From NCBI GenBank assembly GCA_013396655.1, contig WBMV01000785.1, positions 1,021,526 to 1,085,525 of the forward strand: DNA of 64,000 nucleotides. Reading direction: 5' to 3'. A program made the position numbers and the translations under genes. This stretch comes from Campylorhamphus procurvoides (Eukaryota; Chordata; Aves; Passeriformes; Dendrocolaptidae). How positions within the stretch are numbered: position 1 is the stretch's first letter; every line of letters starts with the position of its first letter. Below are positions 1 through 13,820 of the stretch, one piece after another. The notes beneath the pieces were generated by a model. That model saw only the letters and a program-made list of their open reading frames with translations, was not told where the DNA came from and did not search any database.

Positions 1-830
1 CGGGCTCATAGGTCTGCCCCGTGGGGGTTTGTTGTTTGGGGGCTTTTTTTGTTTTTTTCGTTCTTTTTTTTTTTTTCCCTAATCTCGCAAGAGGCGGGAC
101 ACTTCAGGTGTCCCTCGCTGCGTCCCTGGGAGGGCTACGTGATCCTCCCGCACCCCGTGGGGGACAGGGACAGGGACAGGGGCAGGGACAGCGCAGGGCG
201 GCTGCGGAGCCCCTCGGCAGGGCGGCCTCGGTGCCCCAGCCAGCCCACACGGGGTCCCAGGGGTCCCTCGCAATTAAGTAAAAAACCGGCGGGGGCTGAG
301 CGATTTGCGGCCGAGCCCTTCGCAGCCGCAGCTCTGCGGCTGCCCGAGGCGTACCCCGAGTCTGCGGCCCTTGTGGGGCTGGGGGCACCGCGGGGCAGAG
401 CCCTGGAGGGCGGAGGACCACACAGCTCCGCGGCGCAGCCTGCACTGCCTTCGCTGCCAGCCCCGTCCTCCAGGCGCTGCGGCACCGGCGCTCGGCTGCT
501 GCGGGCTGTTTACCACGGAGGGATGCCACGCTACCGAGAGTCATGACGGGCAGCAGCAGCCTCTGAAACACGGGCTGACTTTTGGGCTTGCCAATTGAAC
601 GGAAGGCGTTTGTCAGCTGCCGCTTCCAGCTGTGGGTATCACCCGGCAGAAACCAAAGCTAAGCGAGGCTCGGCAAGGGCCGTCGGCGCTGCAGGTGGTG
701 ATTCAAAGGTCTGTGCTCTCCTTACTGTCGGGCACAAGTCACTACTGTCCGTGAGCCAAACCAGCCCTGCTCCTCAGTCACCCAGCAGTCAGCACCCACC
801 TTGGGCCTGAGAGAGGCCCGGACCTCACCT
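1..830 (-). promoter_or_regulatory. CpG-rich segment at window edge; possible GREM1 5' region
   Basis: High GC and many CpGs from about 90 to 560, fading by 830 into AT-rich DNA. It contains many accidental open frames on both strands. In human, GREM1 follows SCG5 in the same orientation by roughly 20 kb. Here the spacing from the SCG5 stop is about 15.5 kb, so a minus-strand GREM1 promoter or untranslated first exon is a reasonable guess. No GREM1 coding sequence is present, and I could not recognise any exon. Confidence 0.35.
159..187 (+). repeat. GGGACA short tandem repeat with G-quadruplex pattern
   Basis: Five G-runs of three or more separated by ACA or CA (GGGGGACAGGGACAGGGACA and onward). 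This meets the usual G3+N1-7 quadruplex pattern on the plus strand. Confidence 0.85.
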
Positions 831-3800
831 GGCAAACAGATAGCTTTATTGTCCCTGCTTTTGCAGAGACGGAAGACGAATTAAAATGAAAGGATCCGCT
901 ACATTAGCGATGGCAGGGCTAGGCAAGATGCCAAGTTTTCACAATTCTTCTCACAGTACTTAGCAGTAGCTTGTCCTTTGCTAAGACCAAAGCACGGTTC
1001 CCCTTAGTGCCAGTTACACAGGTGAGTGCTTAGCAACAGCTTGTTAAAAAAGAACGCTTCAGTCACAGGGCAAGTGGCCGTGTTGCAGTGGTAGGTGACA
1101 GCATGAGAGGGAAAATGAGCTGGTGTGCAGGAAACACTAAAATTCAAATACAGTTTGAGGAGGATTACTGGCAAAGAACTGAAGTAAAGGACATCTAGAT
1201 GCATAGAAGGAGAGGCTTTTTTGTTATGTTATTCATAGAAGTGCTTTTAAAATTAATAAATGTTTTTAATTAATTAGTTCTTTTGTGAATCCAAAGAAAA
1301 AGTCACAATTCCTACTTAGTGTGGTGGCAGACTTTATGGTCCTTTTTTATTTTTTATTTTTTTCTCTTCAGTAGTTGCCCTGAGAGGGAAGTGCCTATTC
1401 AGCTCTCTTGTGCTCTCTCTCACTCTGATTACCCCCCCTGGAGACAGGCTGGGGAGCTGCTCTGTGCTGCCCCTTTCCCAGGGCCATGGTCTGACCACTT
1501 GACTGGTGCTGGAGGAAATGTTTTCTGCGGTTGCTCTGAGCTCCTTTTGGTGCCTGCTGATGGGATTTCCACTTGATGCATTTCCAGGCACTGCAGTAGG
1601 CAACCTGCCTCTCTGCTGTATTTTGCTGGGATGTCTTTTACATGCCACATTTTCCTGGATGATACTTCTGGGCATCTATTGCAGCGCAGGTATGTCCACT
1701 TACTGCCTTACTGCACGCAGTCATCTAGCCAGAGCTGGTGATCTGGAGTAGATCTCACTCTGACTTAAAGCAAACTAAGAAATGCTTTAGGAAACAGCTC
1801 CTGATGTGGAAGTTGTGTTCCCTCCTCAAAATCCATCTCCATTTCTTGCAGTTGAATGACCTGCCCCATGTTTTCTCTTCTGGTTTCTTTCTCTCAGTTC
1901 AGTACACACAGTGTTTCAAGTAAGCAGTAGCAGCTTGGGTCCTGCAAGACAAGTGTTCAGATTTCTTTGACAGTTGGCAAGTAGAATTATTCCTGCAAGC
2001 ATTTATCTGCTCATTCACAAAAGTAAACCATTTGGGTACAAACAAAGTAAATAATTGCAGCTGCATCTGCTTTCTTGGACTGAATGAAGGTAGAAATAAA
2101 TAAAGAAAATTTAAAAAAAGAGACTTGTCAAGAAAGAAACATTTTTGTCTATTTTTATTTCTTTGGGATTGAGGGAGGTGGGGGAAAGATGCAATTTCTG
2201 TCATTGTTCTTTCTTTTAACATCAGGTGTTCAGATCATTTCCAGGTTGTATTCTTAGTTTCTGCTCAGTTCTTTAACAAAACATTCCCCGGGTTTACTCC
2301 AGAGGTTCAGCTACGCAGGTTAAAAGGAACCCAGTGCTTAAAGGGAAATAGCTCTTCTGCCTACCTTACCTGCACTTGAAATTCTGTTGATGCTCACCGG
2401 TGATGCTAATTGGAACTCTAACACTGATGTGGAAATGTTCTGTAATTATTGAGTATTAAAGAGGCCTATGGGAATCTGCATATTTTTGTAAGAAAGGTTT
2501 AGATGAAGAGCTTCATTGTCATGGAGTAGCAGCGGTGTGTACTGTACTGTGAACCTGACTGATTTCAACTACCAGCTTGCTATTGTTTAGTTGGGCCTTT
2601 TTAAAAAAAAAATAAATAAATTCCTCTCCCGTTTCATGCTGGTATTCACTGTGTGAGTTGTTCTTTGTTTTAGTGGAGCAGTAAGAATTGTGTAAGCTTA
2701 AAAGAAGTGCTGTACTTGATTCTTGCAGAGAAAAATGTTGTTGGGCTGAGCTCCTGTCTGCTACTGCTAACTTTGAGTGCTACTCAGTATATCCTCACTG
2801 CCAGTACAGATGGTGCCTTATTAAAAGCCTTTGCAGAGAAGCCAAAGATTCAGAGGGGCCAGATCCTCTTCTTGAGCAAATTGGAATGGCTTATAATGAC
2901 TTCAGGGAGATGTAACTGATCTGTGACAGCTGAGGGTTGGCCCTAATATACCTAGAAAGCCAGTATCTCTCACTCCTAAGTATGTTCCTCCAGGTCAGAA
3001 GTAAGGCAAGCTATCTGACAGAGACAGGGCACATCTGAAGTACTTTACTTGTTATTTTGAACTGTTCTGCTACAGAGAAAGGGGCTTGGTTTACAGGGCT
3101 ACGAATCTGGCTCTAATTTACAGAGGAAAACCTAAGAAGGTACATACTCAGCCATTGATGACTATGTTTTCAGTGCTTTTTCTATGGCAGTCACTTGAGA
3201 TGTTTCCCTTCTGTTGGGAACATTTAAGAAGAGTAATGCCAAGCCACTCTATTCATGCATTTGAAAGGAGAAAATATGAATGTATGCACCTACACACCTA
3301 CCTCCCAGCATGCCTCAACTTCTTTTTGATACAGAGGTACTGATGCTTTGCTGTGCTTTTTGCCATTTAAAATTCCAGTGATACTTGCAGAAAGCTTGTG
3401 AAAATAAATTATTCCTCACCATTTAATTCCTTCATCTCACCAACACAACAGTACTTTTCTAATTGAGTGGTAACAAGGCTAGAAGCAAGCATTGACTTCC
3501 ACTGCAGTCTGCTGCGTGCCACCTGCCATCCTGGGGGCATTTGAAGCTGTCCAGTGAAGGTGTGAGGCTATGAAGTTTGGCCCAGTTGTTACCTAATGCA
3601 ACAAAAGATGTGTGCGTTGCAGAGATATCTAGTTGCAGAAATAATTTTGTGGTACGTACTCTCTCTCCCTCAGAGATGAGGGATATCTTTACATTGTGAG
3701 ATGTTGTTGAGCTTCTGCTGGTGTACACTGCTATCTTCCTGACTTGATGGGCAAGACAAGCAGTGTCTCAGAAGTGATTCATGATTTTGGATGGCAGCAA

Positions 3801-6800
3801 GATAATATGTAGTGTGTGTTGGATGGGCCATGCATGGAAATGTTCCATTATTACAATCTTGCCCAGGTCTTTGAGCTTCTTTGCTATACATGGGAAGAAG
3901 ACTCCATGTGTTTTCATAGAAATGAACTGATACTCAAAGAATCCAGTTCCCTGTGGGTTTTAGATATATCCAAAAGTAATGGACAAAAAGCTTTATCATA
4001 AACCAACAAGGAAAAGGGTTTTTCACTTTTTATTTCAAACCTAAGTAGGTAAACAGTAATGGCTGGCATAAGATGAGGGAAGGAGGTGTGCATTTTGCTT
4101 TCAAAATACTATATTGACTATACCAGGCCTGTGATTCCTGTTCAGGTACTCCACTGTTTATTCTATTGCAGATTATTACATGAGAAAAAACCCTCATTTA
4201 AATAGCACTGTACTTCATATCAAGCCATATGAAGTAGTATAAGAAAAAAAGGCTGAGGTTAGTCTGAATTGAGTTAAATTTTTCTTAAAAACTATTAGAA
4301 AATCAATTTTGAGATTGTGCTTTACTTTGGCAAAATTCTGTTTAATTAAAAAGTTTTAGTCTTTCTCTTATTTAAGTTTTAGAACGAATGTCTATGTGAT
4401 GGAGGCTCCACTGCACAAACTGACAGGAAAGATTTGACTAACGTATTCATTGAAAAAACAGTATTTTAGATTTATGTTGACAGAACATTAATATTGTAAT
4501 GTATAGATTTCCTTCAGCTGAGCAGGAGAAAATTAAGTAGGGGGAAATGCTTATTTTGGGGTTGGGTTTTTTTGAGATTAAATTTTTTGAGTTTTTCTGG
4601 TTGGTTGGTTTTGGTTTTTTCTGTATTTTCAAAAATATTTCTTGATCTAGAAATAATTTGCAAAATCTTCAGAAATAAGACATTGGACATGAAAAGATTA
4701 AATGCATTAAAGAGAAAAGCATCTAAATAATTTAAAAGTCTGGGATCCCACTCTGAAAATTCTGGTATCTTGATATGCTTGAAAAACGTTTAGCATATAC
4801 TGCATGCAGAGTCAGATTATAGGCTTGTATTGATCTCCACACCTCAGAGACATGGTCACCCACCAGCATTCCACTCTGCTATGTGCTACAGACATAGAAC
4901 AAGAAATATGTTTTCTGGCCTCAAAATACCTACATACATAATAAAATCCATATGTGACTACTTTGACTATTTTTCATGATTTAGAAACACTTATTTTATT
5001 AGGATGAAGGTTGACTGCTGGACAAATACAAACTTTCATGCCATCTGAAGAAATGTCATTTGTCAAGCTAACCTTTTTATAACTCTTTTCACAATTTTTT
5101 GATGCATCTAATGTATTTGATGACTATAAAAGAATCTGCCAAGAAAATTAAAGCCATAAAGTACACATGAAAAATTCCTCTGCCCTCATACATTTGCTTT
5201 TGTTTTTCGTCTGTCTCCTGAAGCGGTAGAAGGTGTTTGCTAACACTCTTTGCTTTCAGGGCACCTCTGGAGCAACGAGATACAAGATAGCTGAGCAAAC
5301 TTGAGTTTGTAGGAACATAAGGAGCCCTTACAGTCTGAAGTCTTAACTGGGAATTATAAAAAGATGCATCTAAGGAGCTGAGTGTGTTATTTGCATACGT
5401 ATTTCTCTCCAGGGATATGACAGCTATGAAATACAGTTTCCAGTTTTGCTGGAAAACTAAAAGAGTACTTTCTCACACTTTACTGTGTCCCAGCAGATTA
5501 CACACACTTTTCAACATGCATAGATGTCTCATACACTGTTCTGGCAAAATAGTCCCTTTGCTTTCTTGCTGTGATGAAAGGCAGTTTGTTGTTGTGTGAC
5601 CACCTGGAGCTCAGGTGTTACCTGAGAGGGCTTCTGTGCGACACCTCTAGAGCGTGCAGTGTCAGTCTGGCAGGTAAGGTGCATAGCAGGTACTCAAGAC
5701 ATCCAGGCTTTTCTCCTGACTCTGCCATTCATGTCTGTAGCAAAACAAAACAAAACAAAAGACTAAGAGGAACAGGCGAGTGATTTTATTATGTAAGAAA
5801 ACTTGGAAGGCTTATATTTTTTTTTTTTGTGGGTTGGGGGATTTTTTTTTATAATATCCCATTGCCCTCCTTTCAAATTTGAAATCTTATCTGTTCTTTT
5901 TGCTTTTCCTGGCAGTATCCATGTGAAAACAGAACACCAGATAAAGAAGTAGCTTTGCAGGAATGAAAGAGCTGAAGCCCTTGTTTTTGTCTGAGACAAC
6001 GTATTTAGATTATGCAGAATTTTTGCATTTTATACTTGAAATCCAGTGTCACAAAAAATAGCTGCTGTGTTGTGGGCAGGAAAGAGCTCTGTGAAACAGT
6101 TGTACTGCTGCAGCATCAGTTACTCCACTTCTCAGAATGGAAAGAAACAAGTCTTCCTCACTGACATTTTTTTAGATGGTCTCTGTGTTGAAAGGAAGAG
6201 GTATAAGAGGCACAAATGCACATGCCTCTCCCCCCCACTTCTTTCTTTACCTTGTTTCACTCACAGATTCTCTTTTGACTCCATTTCCCCACACAGAAGT
6301 GAACAGACAGAGTTTTCAAAGGAGAAAGTATCATTTTGGTCTAAATCCCTAAAGCTGATTTGGTACCAAACATCCCATCAAATAAGCAATTCATAAGAGA
6401 AGTTGAGAGTTCAACTTAATGTGTGAAGATAAAACATGCCTTTTTTAACTTTCACCTCTTTTGCATCTACATACTTGAATACATCCATTTTGAACTTTTT
6501 AAATGGTTTTAATAGGGAAGAAGACCTTTTAACTTCTGTAATTCTCCCTGGTTAGAAAACCCCCAAAACCAAAAAGGACATTTCCACTGAGTAAGCCAAG
6601 TTTTCACTGTTGTGGACAGAAGAAAATCTAAAGGCAGGCAAAGAAGTGTTTAACCAGTTGTCATTACCTGAAAGAACTCCTGCTTGACTTATATAGCATT
6701 TTAACTATATCCCTAAATGCAAACAGATAGTTTAGTGTTTTGGTAAGAAAGATGGATTTGTGCACATACTTCATGTTTTTGCTAAACTTAGATTTGGACC

Positions 6801-9800
6801 TGACTCTTGCAAGGACTTTGTTTGGCCAGATGCTTGACTTTGTTTTCAGTGGGACTATTCAGAGCGTATAAAATGAAGCACACACAATAATCCAAGAGAC
6901 TTGAGTCAGGCAAGCCTTTCTAAAAGACCCAAAATAATTTATATATACTTCTTTCCCCTGTTCAAGGACTTTCTAGTTGATGTGCATATTAGAATGCTAA
7001 ACTTTATGAACTTAAGAATTAAAAACACAATAATGATAATAAAATACAAAAATAGTCTATTTTTTATCTGTATGGTTACCAAAAATTTACTCTTTTAAAA
7101 ATTGCCAAAAAAAAATCACTTCTGGGAAACTATACAGGCAAGCCTAGGGCCAAATCTCTTTTCTTGATATTTCCAGCAACTGCTCTGTTTTGCTTCTTCT
7201 GTTTCCTTGTCAAAAGCATCCTGTTTAGCCTGTTTGGCTAAGGGCAGTTGGATATCATTCATTGACTTTCCCTTTCTTACATTATCTTGAATTCTAATTA
7301 GCGTTTTTCAAGTCATTTTACTTTACTCTCCAAACAATCTACAACAGACATCACTCTTCCCTTTCTGCAGAGCTGTTCAGAGCCATGGAAGTGCTGTCAT
7401 CTTAAATTCTGGGAATTACCACACTACCCAGCAGTTCTCCACTAGCTGCTTTCATTGGCAGTTTGATTAAATGATTTCCACCCCCCCACCCACTCGCCCC
7501 TCCCTTACAAATAACATGTGATTCAAAGTGCCTGGAAAAGTGTTAAGTCAATTGATGTTAGGAGAGATTCTGTAAATAGAATTGGGAGCAGTCCTTTGGG
7601 TGCTTGTAATTAATCAGGCACCAAACACTTGGAGCTTTTGGATGCACTTGTAAAAAGTCTAAAAATGTAAACACTTTTCTTTCCCCTCCCCAGGAAGTCT
7701 TAATGCATTAAAGACATAAGCAAAGAAGTTAAATTGCAAGTGATCAAATCAATTACACTTCAGATCAGAGTGTGGCAAGGTTTGGTTCTCAACCAGATGG
7801 AACTGGACTCCTTGTGAAGGCGGTAGTATTATTTCTTGTTATTTCAGCATTTCAGACTCAGCATATGAATTCATAGTAAAAAAACCCCAATTTTTTCTTT
7901 TGAAAAATATACTAGAGCACTTAGAGGAAAGAGTCCTTGGAATCTGGCATCACCAGAAGTTGTCAGACTTATTTTTTAAAAAAGGAAAAAAATCATTGTA
8001 GTCATTTCTTGTTCTTCTGATCTGGCAAAAGAGAAAACAGAAATGAACAGGATATTCTCCTGCACTGCAAGACAAAGAAGAAACCCTCCCTTTTAATATA
8101 GTAAATTCTTGGATTCAGAATTTATGAGTTCTTTTCGCTGTGCCTTCCCTGCAGGCTGAAATTTTTACATTGAAAAAGCTCTTAATGTAAAAGCATACAA
8201 AAGACAAAATACAGTATTTTTTATCTTGATGTCATTAGTTGAGATAAAGCCAGGTGAGGGCACAGGCGATCTGGAGGCAGAAAGCACTGTTTTATCAAGT
8301 GCAGATAGCACCATTTGTTTCAAAAGTCTCCATGCATTAGGGGGAAGTGACTACTGTAGTCGGGTCTACCAGAACCTTCTTCCCAGGTAGAAAAATGCCA
8401 CCATAACAAAACGTGATTTCTTTGTTTCTGATTTAGAGAATTACTTTGTAAGACCAAGTACTTTTATGTTTTAGCCTTTCCAGTCAAATTATTTGGTTGA
8501 TCTGGGGTCCAGATCCCTCTTACTTTGAGTGTGCTACCACTGGCTTGTGGAAAAGCTTTGAAAACCCATTCAGTATTTGGCTCTGTGTGTTTTAATAGGG
8601 CAAATTCCACCTGAAAACACCTTGAAGAGAATTATTTGTGCTGTTGTGGAGAAAAAGATAGTGTCTTAGCTTCAGTGCTGAAAATATTTACAATAAGACA
8701 CGTTTTGATATACAGAGATGTTGTGTTAGCAACACTAACAGGGTCCCTTAGGTTCACTGGAGCTCTTTGTCAGCAAATCTCATACATGACAATGATAGCA
8801 AGATCAAATTTGTCACTGGAATGCGAATGGTGAGTAAGGAAGTATGGTTTTTAAATGCTTCCTTTTCAACAGATGCAAAATGATCTAAAGATATTTTTTA
8901 AATTACTAGACTAAAGAATGCACAATCAAGCAAATTAACTCTTGCTAGTTTCCAAGTTTTGCTAAATGTAACATTCTTCCAATAATTTGGGTAGCAGATA
9001 AATACGTCTAACTTTCCTGAAAAAAACAATACATTAAAAGTGAGTGAAAGAAGGCTGGTGGTGTTTCAGCGATCAGAAAAGTTGTGGTGTCTTATCTACT
9101 TACTGGAGGCGTTCAAACCAGCACCTCCAGAGATGCAGCCTCATGGCCACGAGGCTGGAGCCTGTTTGTATGATCGGGCTCTGCACCTCCCCTGCTCAGG
9201 CTCTTCAGCAATTCAGGAAACAATTAAATCGAGACAGCCAGCCAAATTTAGCCATCTACTGGGGCGGGTGGGGGTGGTGGTTGGCTTGTTTTTGCCGTGT
9301 TACCAGACTACTTTTGTATTTTCGCCGGGTGTCTGCCTAGCTACCCAAGCACTCCTTGAGGACTAGCTGGAGCCCAGGTGTTAGTTACCCTGTCCTTCCC
9401 TGTGTTCAGCCAGCCCTCTGAACCACTAGATGACAACTTTGTGTTCATTCTTGATCTCCTTCTCCGGTGGCATTAGAACTTTGATTCTTTTGCCATACCT
9501 CTTACAGACACCTTTTTTTTTTAATTAAACTGTCTATGTCTGCTGTGGTATTTTGTGTGATGCCTGGTCCTGTAGACATATGTGAGATGAGTCATTGCCA
9601 GGCTGGTTCCCCAGGGAATATAGGGGAGAAATTGCCAAGTTTGTGGGTTCAGGACTGAGATACAGAGCTGTGCAGGTTCACCAAGTTTCAGACAGTCCTA
9701 GGCATGCACAAAAGTAGAAGTGCTGGCCCCTGAGGTTTATGATTATAAGAAAACATAGTTGTGTATAGCCTTTTGCTACCTGAGGAGTCAGGAAAGGGAG

Positions 9801-12800
9801 TCAAAGTGTGAAGAGCATGTGCTTGGACATTGGTATTTGCACTGGACACAAGTTCAGCTGTGGGTACTTTGGCCTTTAGTCTGCCTCAACCTCTTTGCAA
9901 CTGTTCCCCCATCTTTTAATTGGAAATAATTCCAGGTTTGGTAAACTTCCAGATACACAACAAAATACATACAAAGTTTTTTTAACATGCAGCTGATATT
10001 TTAGGGGAGGTCTGTGAAGGTCTTATCTTCCAGTTTGTGGGTAATTCTTGTTCTTTTAAAGGCTTATAGGTTGCTGCTGAAAATGTAAAAACACAGCAGA
10101 AAATGGCCAGTATGGTTAGAAACTACAAAATAGCCTCAACTACTAAAGCAGAAAATAATTAATATATTTTAAAGTGAGAGAAATGTGTATCATTCTGGCA
10201 CATACTGCTTGCATACTGGGTAACTTAGGCATTCATGAAAGTCCCTGAAAACAAGTCTTCCAAGACACTATAACTTGAGACCAGTAACTGTCAGAAAGGC
10301 GGAAGCAAAGCTGGAGATACTGTGGGAGTAGCAGGAGAAAGCTCTAAGGAATCAGAAGCAGGGCATATTTTTCTGCTTTTCTAACTGTGCACACAAATGT
10401 TACCCACACACAGACAGACTCCTGTGGCAGCCGAGTTGGAGGGTTGTTTGGGAATTTAACCAGTAGACAGGGTCTGCGCACAAACTATGACAGCCATGCT
10501 TACCACAAAAATGACTTTTAAAGAACTGACTTAAGTTATGACTATTTTTTAATTGGATCTGTGGTCTAGGCAGCATTAAAAATAGGTTTCTTACTTCAAT
10601 TGCAGCAACACAGCTTTCAAGCTCATAAATCTTACAGTCATTGCATTACCTGTTGGAATCAAAGTTTTGCAACTGAGTTACTCTCTGTTTGCAGTGTTAT
10701 TTAAAGAGAGGGGAAAATTAACCAGTGGTGAATTATGACTGCCATATGTACCTTCTGTGATCTAAGAAATATGCCCAGACCTAAAATCTCCTGTTATCTG
10801 TAATGGAGATCTTTGGTGCCCTCCAGGAAAGTAACACTGTCATATGGTAGTGAGGTTCAGAACAAAGTTCTGGAATAAAAGTAGTCAGAGTTTATGCGTT
10901 TAATGGTCTCTAAATGAATGACACTGGTGAGGGAATGAGGGAGTTTGAGACTAGTAGCAAATAGCACATTATTTTTCTCTGTGCTTTCTCCTTTGCCTCA
11001 CTCAGTTTACAATGAAATTTAGCCACTGACTCCCACCACTGTTTTTCTTGGAGAGCAGGACAGGATGAAGAAACGTGGTGATTAAATGTAAAAGACAACC
11101 ATGCACTGCATTAGGAGCTGCATTCTGTGTGTTTTGGTAACAGGAACTACAGGAAAGAATAAAAAGAGGGCATTCAGGTCTACCTAATCTTTAAAGCCTG
11201 AAGCCATTCTCAGTTCCTACCATCTCTACCTCTGCCCCACATACAAATTTAGACCTTGATAGTCAAACAGGATTTTTTTTAAGCTCCTTTACTTCCAATT
11301 GGTAATGCTACTGCCATGACACTCATATTTAATGTTTGTTATGCTCCCATGTGTTGAACACATGGCTAGCGGCTCTTCCAGCTGTCAGAATTCATAGGGT
11401 CACAGCAAAGAAGTTAGCATCTTAAATAAAGCAAACATGAGAACTGAAACTACATACTTCCTTCTCATGGTAAATTAGGATGATGAACTGGAGTTCAACG
11501 CTACTCTTCACCTAACAGCAAAAGGCTCGAGTGTGGTAGACCTGGACCATGAGTATATTTGTAAATGATTCATTTGACCGTTTCATTCTCATGTATATGA
11601 AAATCTTGGCTTAGGACTGAAACTTGTGCTAGTCAGCTCTATTTGTGATTCATGGGGCTCTTCATGATGGCAATTCCAATTCCTTTGCCTACCTTTCCTT
11701 TTAGTTTTTATTTAGTTTGCATGTAAGCAAGTCATTGTCAGTGGTTGAACCCTGCAGCGGAACTTGTCTTTGCTCATGGTTGGAATCAGTCATTGACTCT
11801 ATGTACAACAAACAGGCGGACCTTTAAAGTGATACACTAATTCTTTATTTATAAAGAAGACTTCTTATTCGAGATAATCCCTGAATATGATTCCTTTTCT
11901 AGAGCACTGAAGGTAATTGCATGTCTTCAAACTAAACTAAATTTTTAAGTGTATGCATATATATCCATGTGACAGTGGAGTCAGTATGTTCTGTTTGGTT
12001 TTGTTGTTGATGTTTTTTCTTCAGGGCATATCAGGTTGCCATCCTGTATCAAGCATGGCAGAAATATAGTTCAATCTAATTGCCAGCTCCATTAGCCTGA
12101 TTTCTTGGATTCAGGTGTCTCAGAAATGGAGATAATGTCCTCTCTTCTCCTGATAGCCTTGGCAGTTTCTGACTTGGATGGAAAGGTACCTAAAATTTTA
12201 CCTATAGCACACTTAGCTAATAAAATAGCAAACATACTCATTTCCCCTGTGGATCATGTGAAACTGTACTTTCCTTGGACATCTCAAATTTTTGTGGGGT
12301 AGTGGTAGCATCTTCTGAATCTTCCTACCTTCCCTTTTTCCTTTCATAAATCTGAGTGTGTGACTTTGACTGAAAAATTATCTTTGAACTCTTTGTCCTA
12401 CAGATCCAGACATGGCCAATTTGTGTAAAATAAAAAGAAAAGAAAAAAAGTAATTGCATAAAAATTGTATCACATTGCAAGTGTTCCAGCATTACAAATG
12501 AGGTGACAGTTGGTTTAGTGAGCTTACCAGCAAACAGATCAGAAGATTCCAAGTTTGGTTTGGGTTGATGTTGTTGTGGGCTTAATAAATTTAAATGTTC
12601 AAAAATTAGTTTTTGAACTGCATGAAAATGAAAACAAAGCCTCTTCAACACTTCCACAAAGCTACTGGTTAGAGGCCTGATTTGAGGCTAGGAACTCAAG
12701 TCTCCTCTTCATCATCAAAAAAATACCTGTCTTCGTCCTTTACTACTGACATTTGTGAGCAAAGGAGTTTGCTACTTTGTTCACAACAGAGCCAAAAACT

Positions 12801-13178
12801 TAATTGAGTTGGTAGTCATCTTTCTGCCTGTGCCTTTCTTCAGTTTAACACATGATGACACTTTTCATCATATTTTCGTAAAATAAGCTTCAGATCAGCT
12901 TTACTTGCAATCCTGTAAGTGGCTCTTGGGACTCTGACATCGGATTCCCAGAACTAGTTCCGAGATTCTTTGGATTGCTCATAAGTTGCTGAATGGATTA
13001 GCAGAATGGTTTTGTTAGATGAATGCAAATGTGACAACATATAGAAGCGTATCACTATTCGCCCTCCTGAGTAATTCACTAAGGATTTTTGTATCACTTT
13101 CTTCTGTGGGTTAACATCTTGTATAGTCTTTGTCAGTGAGTTTTTATCCAACTATATTATCTTTTAAAAAGTGCATGT

Positions 13179-13183
<5 letters not shown>

Positions 13184-13225
<42 letters not shown>
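13184..13225. repeat. (TG)21 microsatellite
   Basis: An uninterrupted TG run of 42 bp followed by imperfect CATGTGTGCGC. Confidence 0.97.
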
Positions 13226-13226
<1 letters not shown>

Positions 13227-13728
13227 ATGTGTGCGCATCACCCTCAGAGTAAGTTTTGTGTCACAAATCAAGTACTATAATATAATCAGTTACACAGTGC
13301 TTTTTTAAACTAGGGTCATAAATATTTCTTTACCAGACAAAACCAATGTTGCACGACAATACAGTTTATTTTGCATAGCTTCTTTCAAGCACATTGTGTC
13401 TCAAATACGTTAAAGGGAATTAATACACTTGCAAATTTTAAAATACTCTTAAAAAGGTTTTAATTTAATGAAAATTCTAAACAACTGTATCAACCTACAT
13501 GCTTCTTAATTCACATGCATCATAAATGCGAAAAGGAAATTACACTTGCAAGAGCTGTGGAGCTATTTACATTCTTGTAACTATTGTAACTATTAGTTTG
13601 ATGATGTGAGCTCTTAGTGAGCAGGGTATCTTCACTCAATGATTCTGAAGGACCAGTTATGTGATGATCCTTTATAAAAAGACTACATGTACATGTTTGG
13701 ACTATTGTTGGAGCAGTAGGAGGGACAA

Positions 13729-13820
13729 GGTTGGTTGGTTGGTTGGTTGGGTTTTTTTGGGGGGAGGGGTGTTGGGTTTTTTTGTTTGGTTGTTTTTTTG
13801 GTTTTGTTTTTTTTTTTTTA
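13729..13820. repeat. (GGTT)n and T/G low-complexity tract
   Basis: About five GGTT units followed by runs of T and G, including GGGGGGAGGGG, and ending in a run of T. Confidence 0.9.

Noticed and set aside
49..598. Several open frames in the left-edge CpG island, considered as GREM1 coding sequence
   Set aside because: None shows a cystine-knot protein pattern; residues are Arg/Pro/Ala repeats. GREM1 coding sequence is not in the window.
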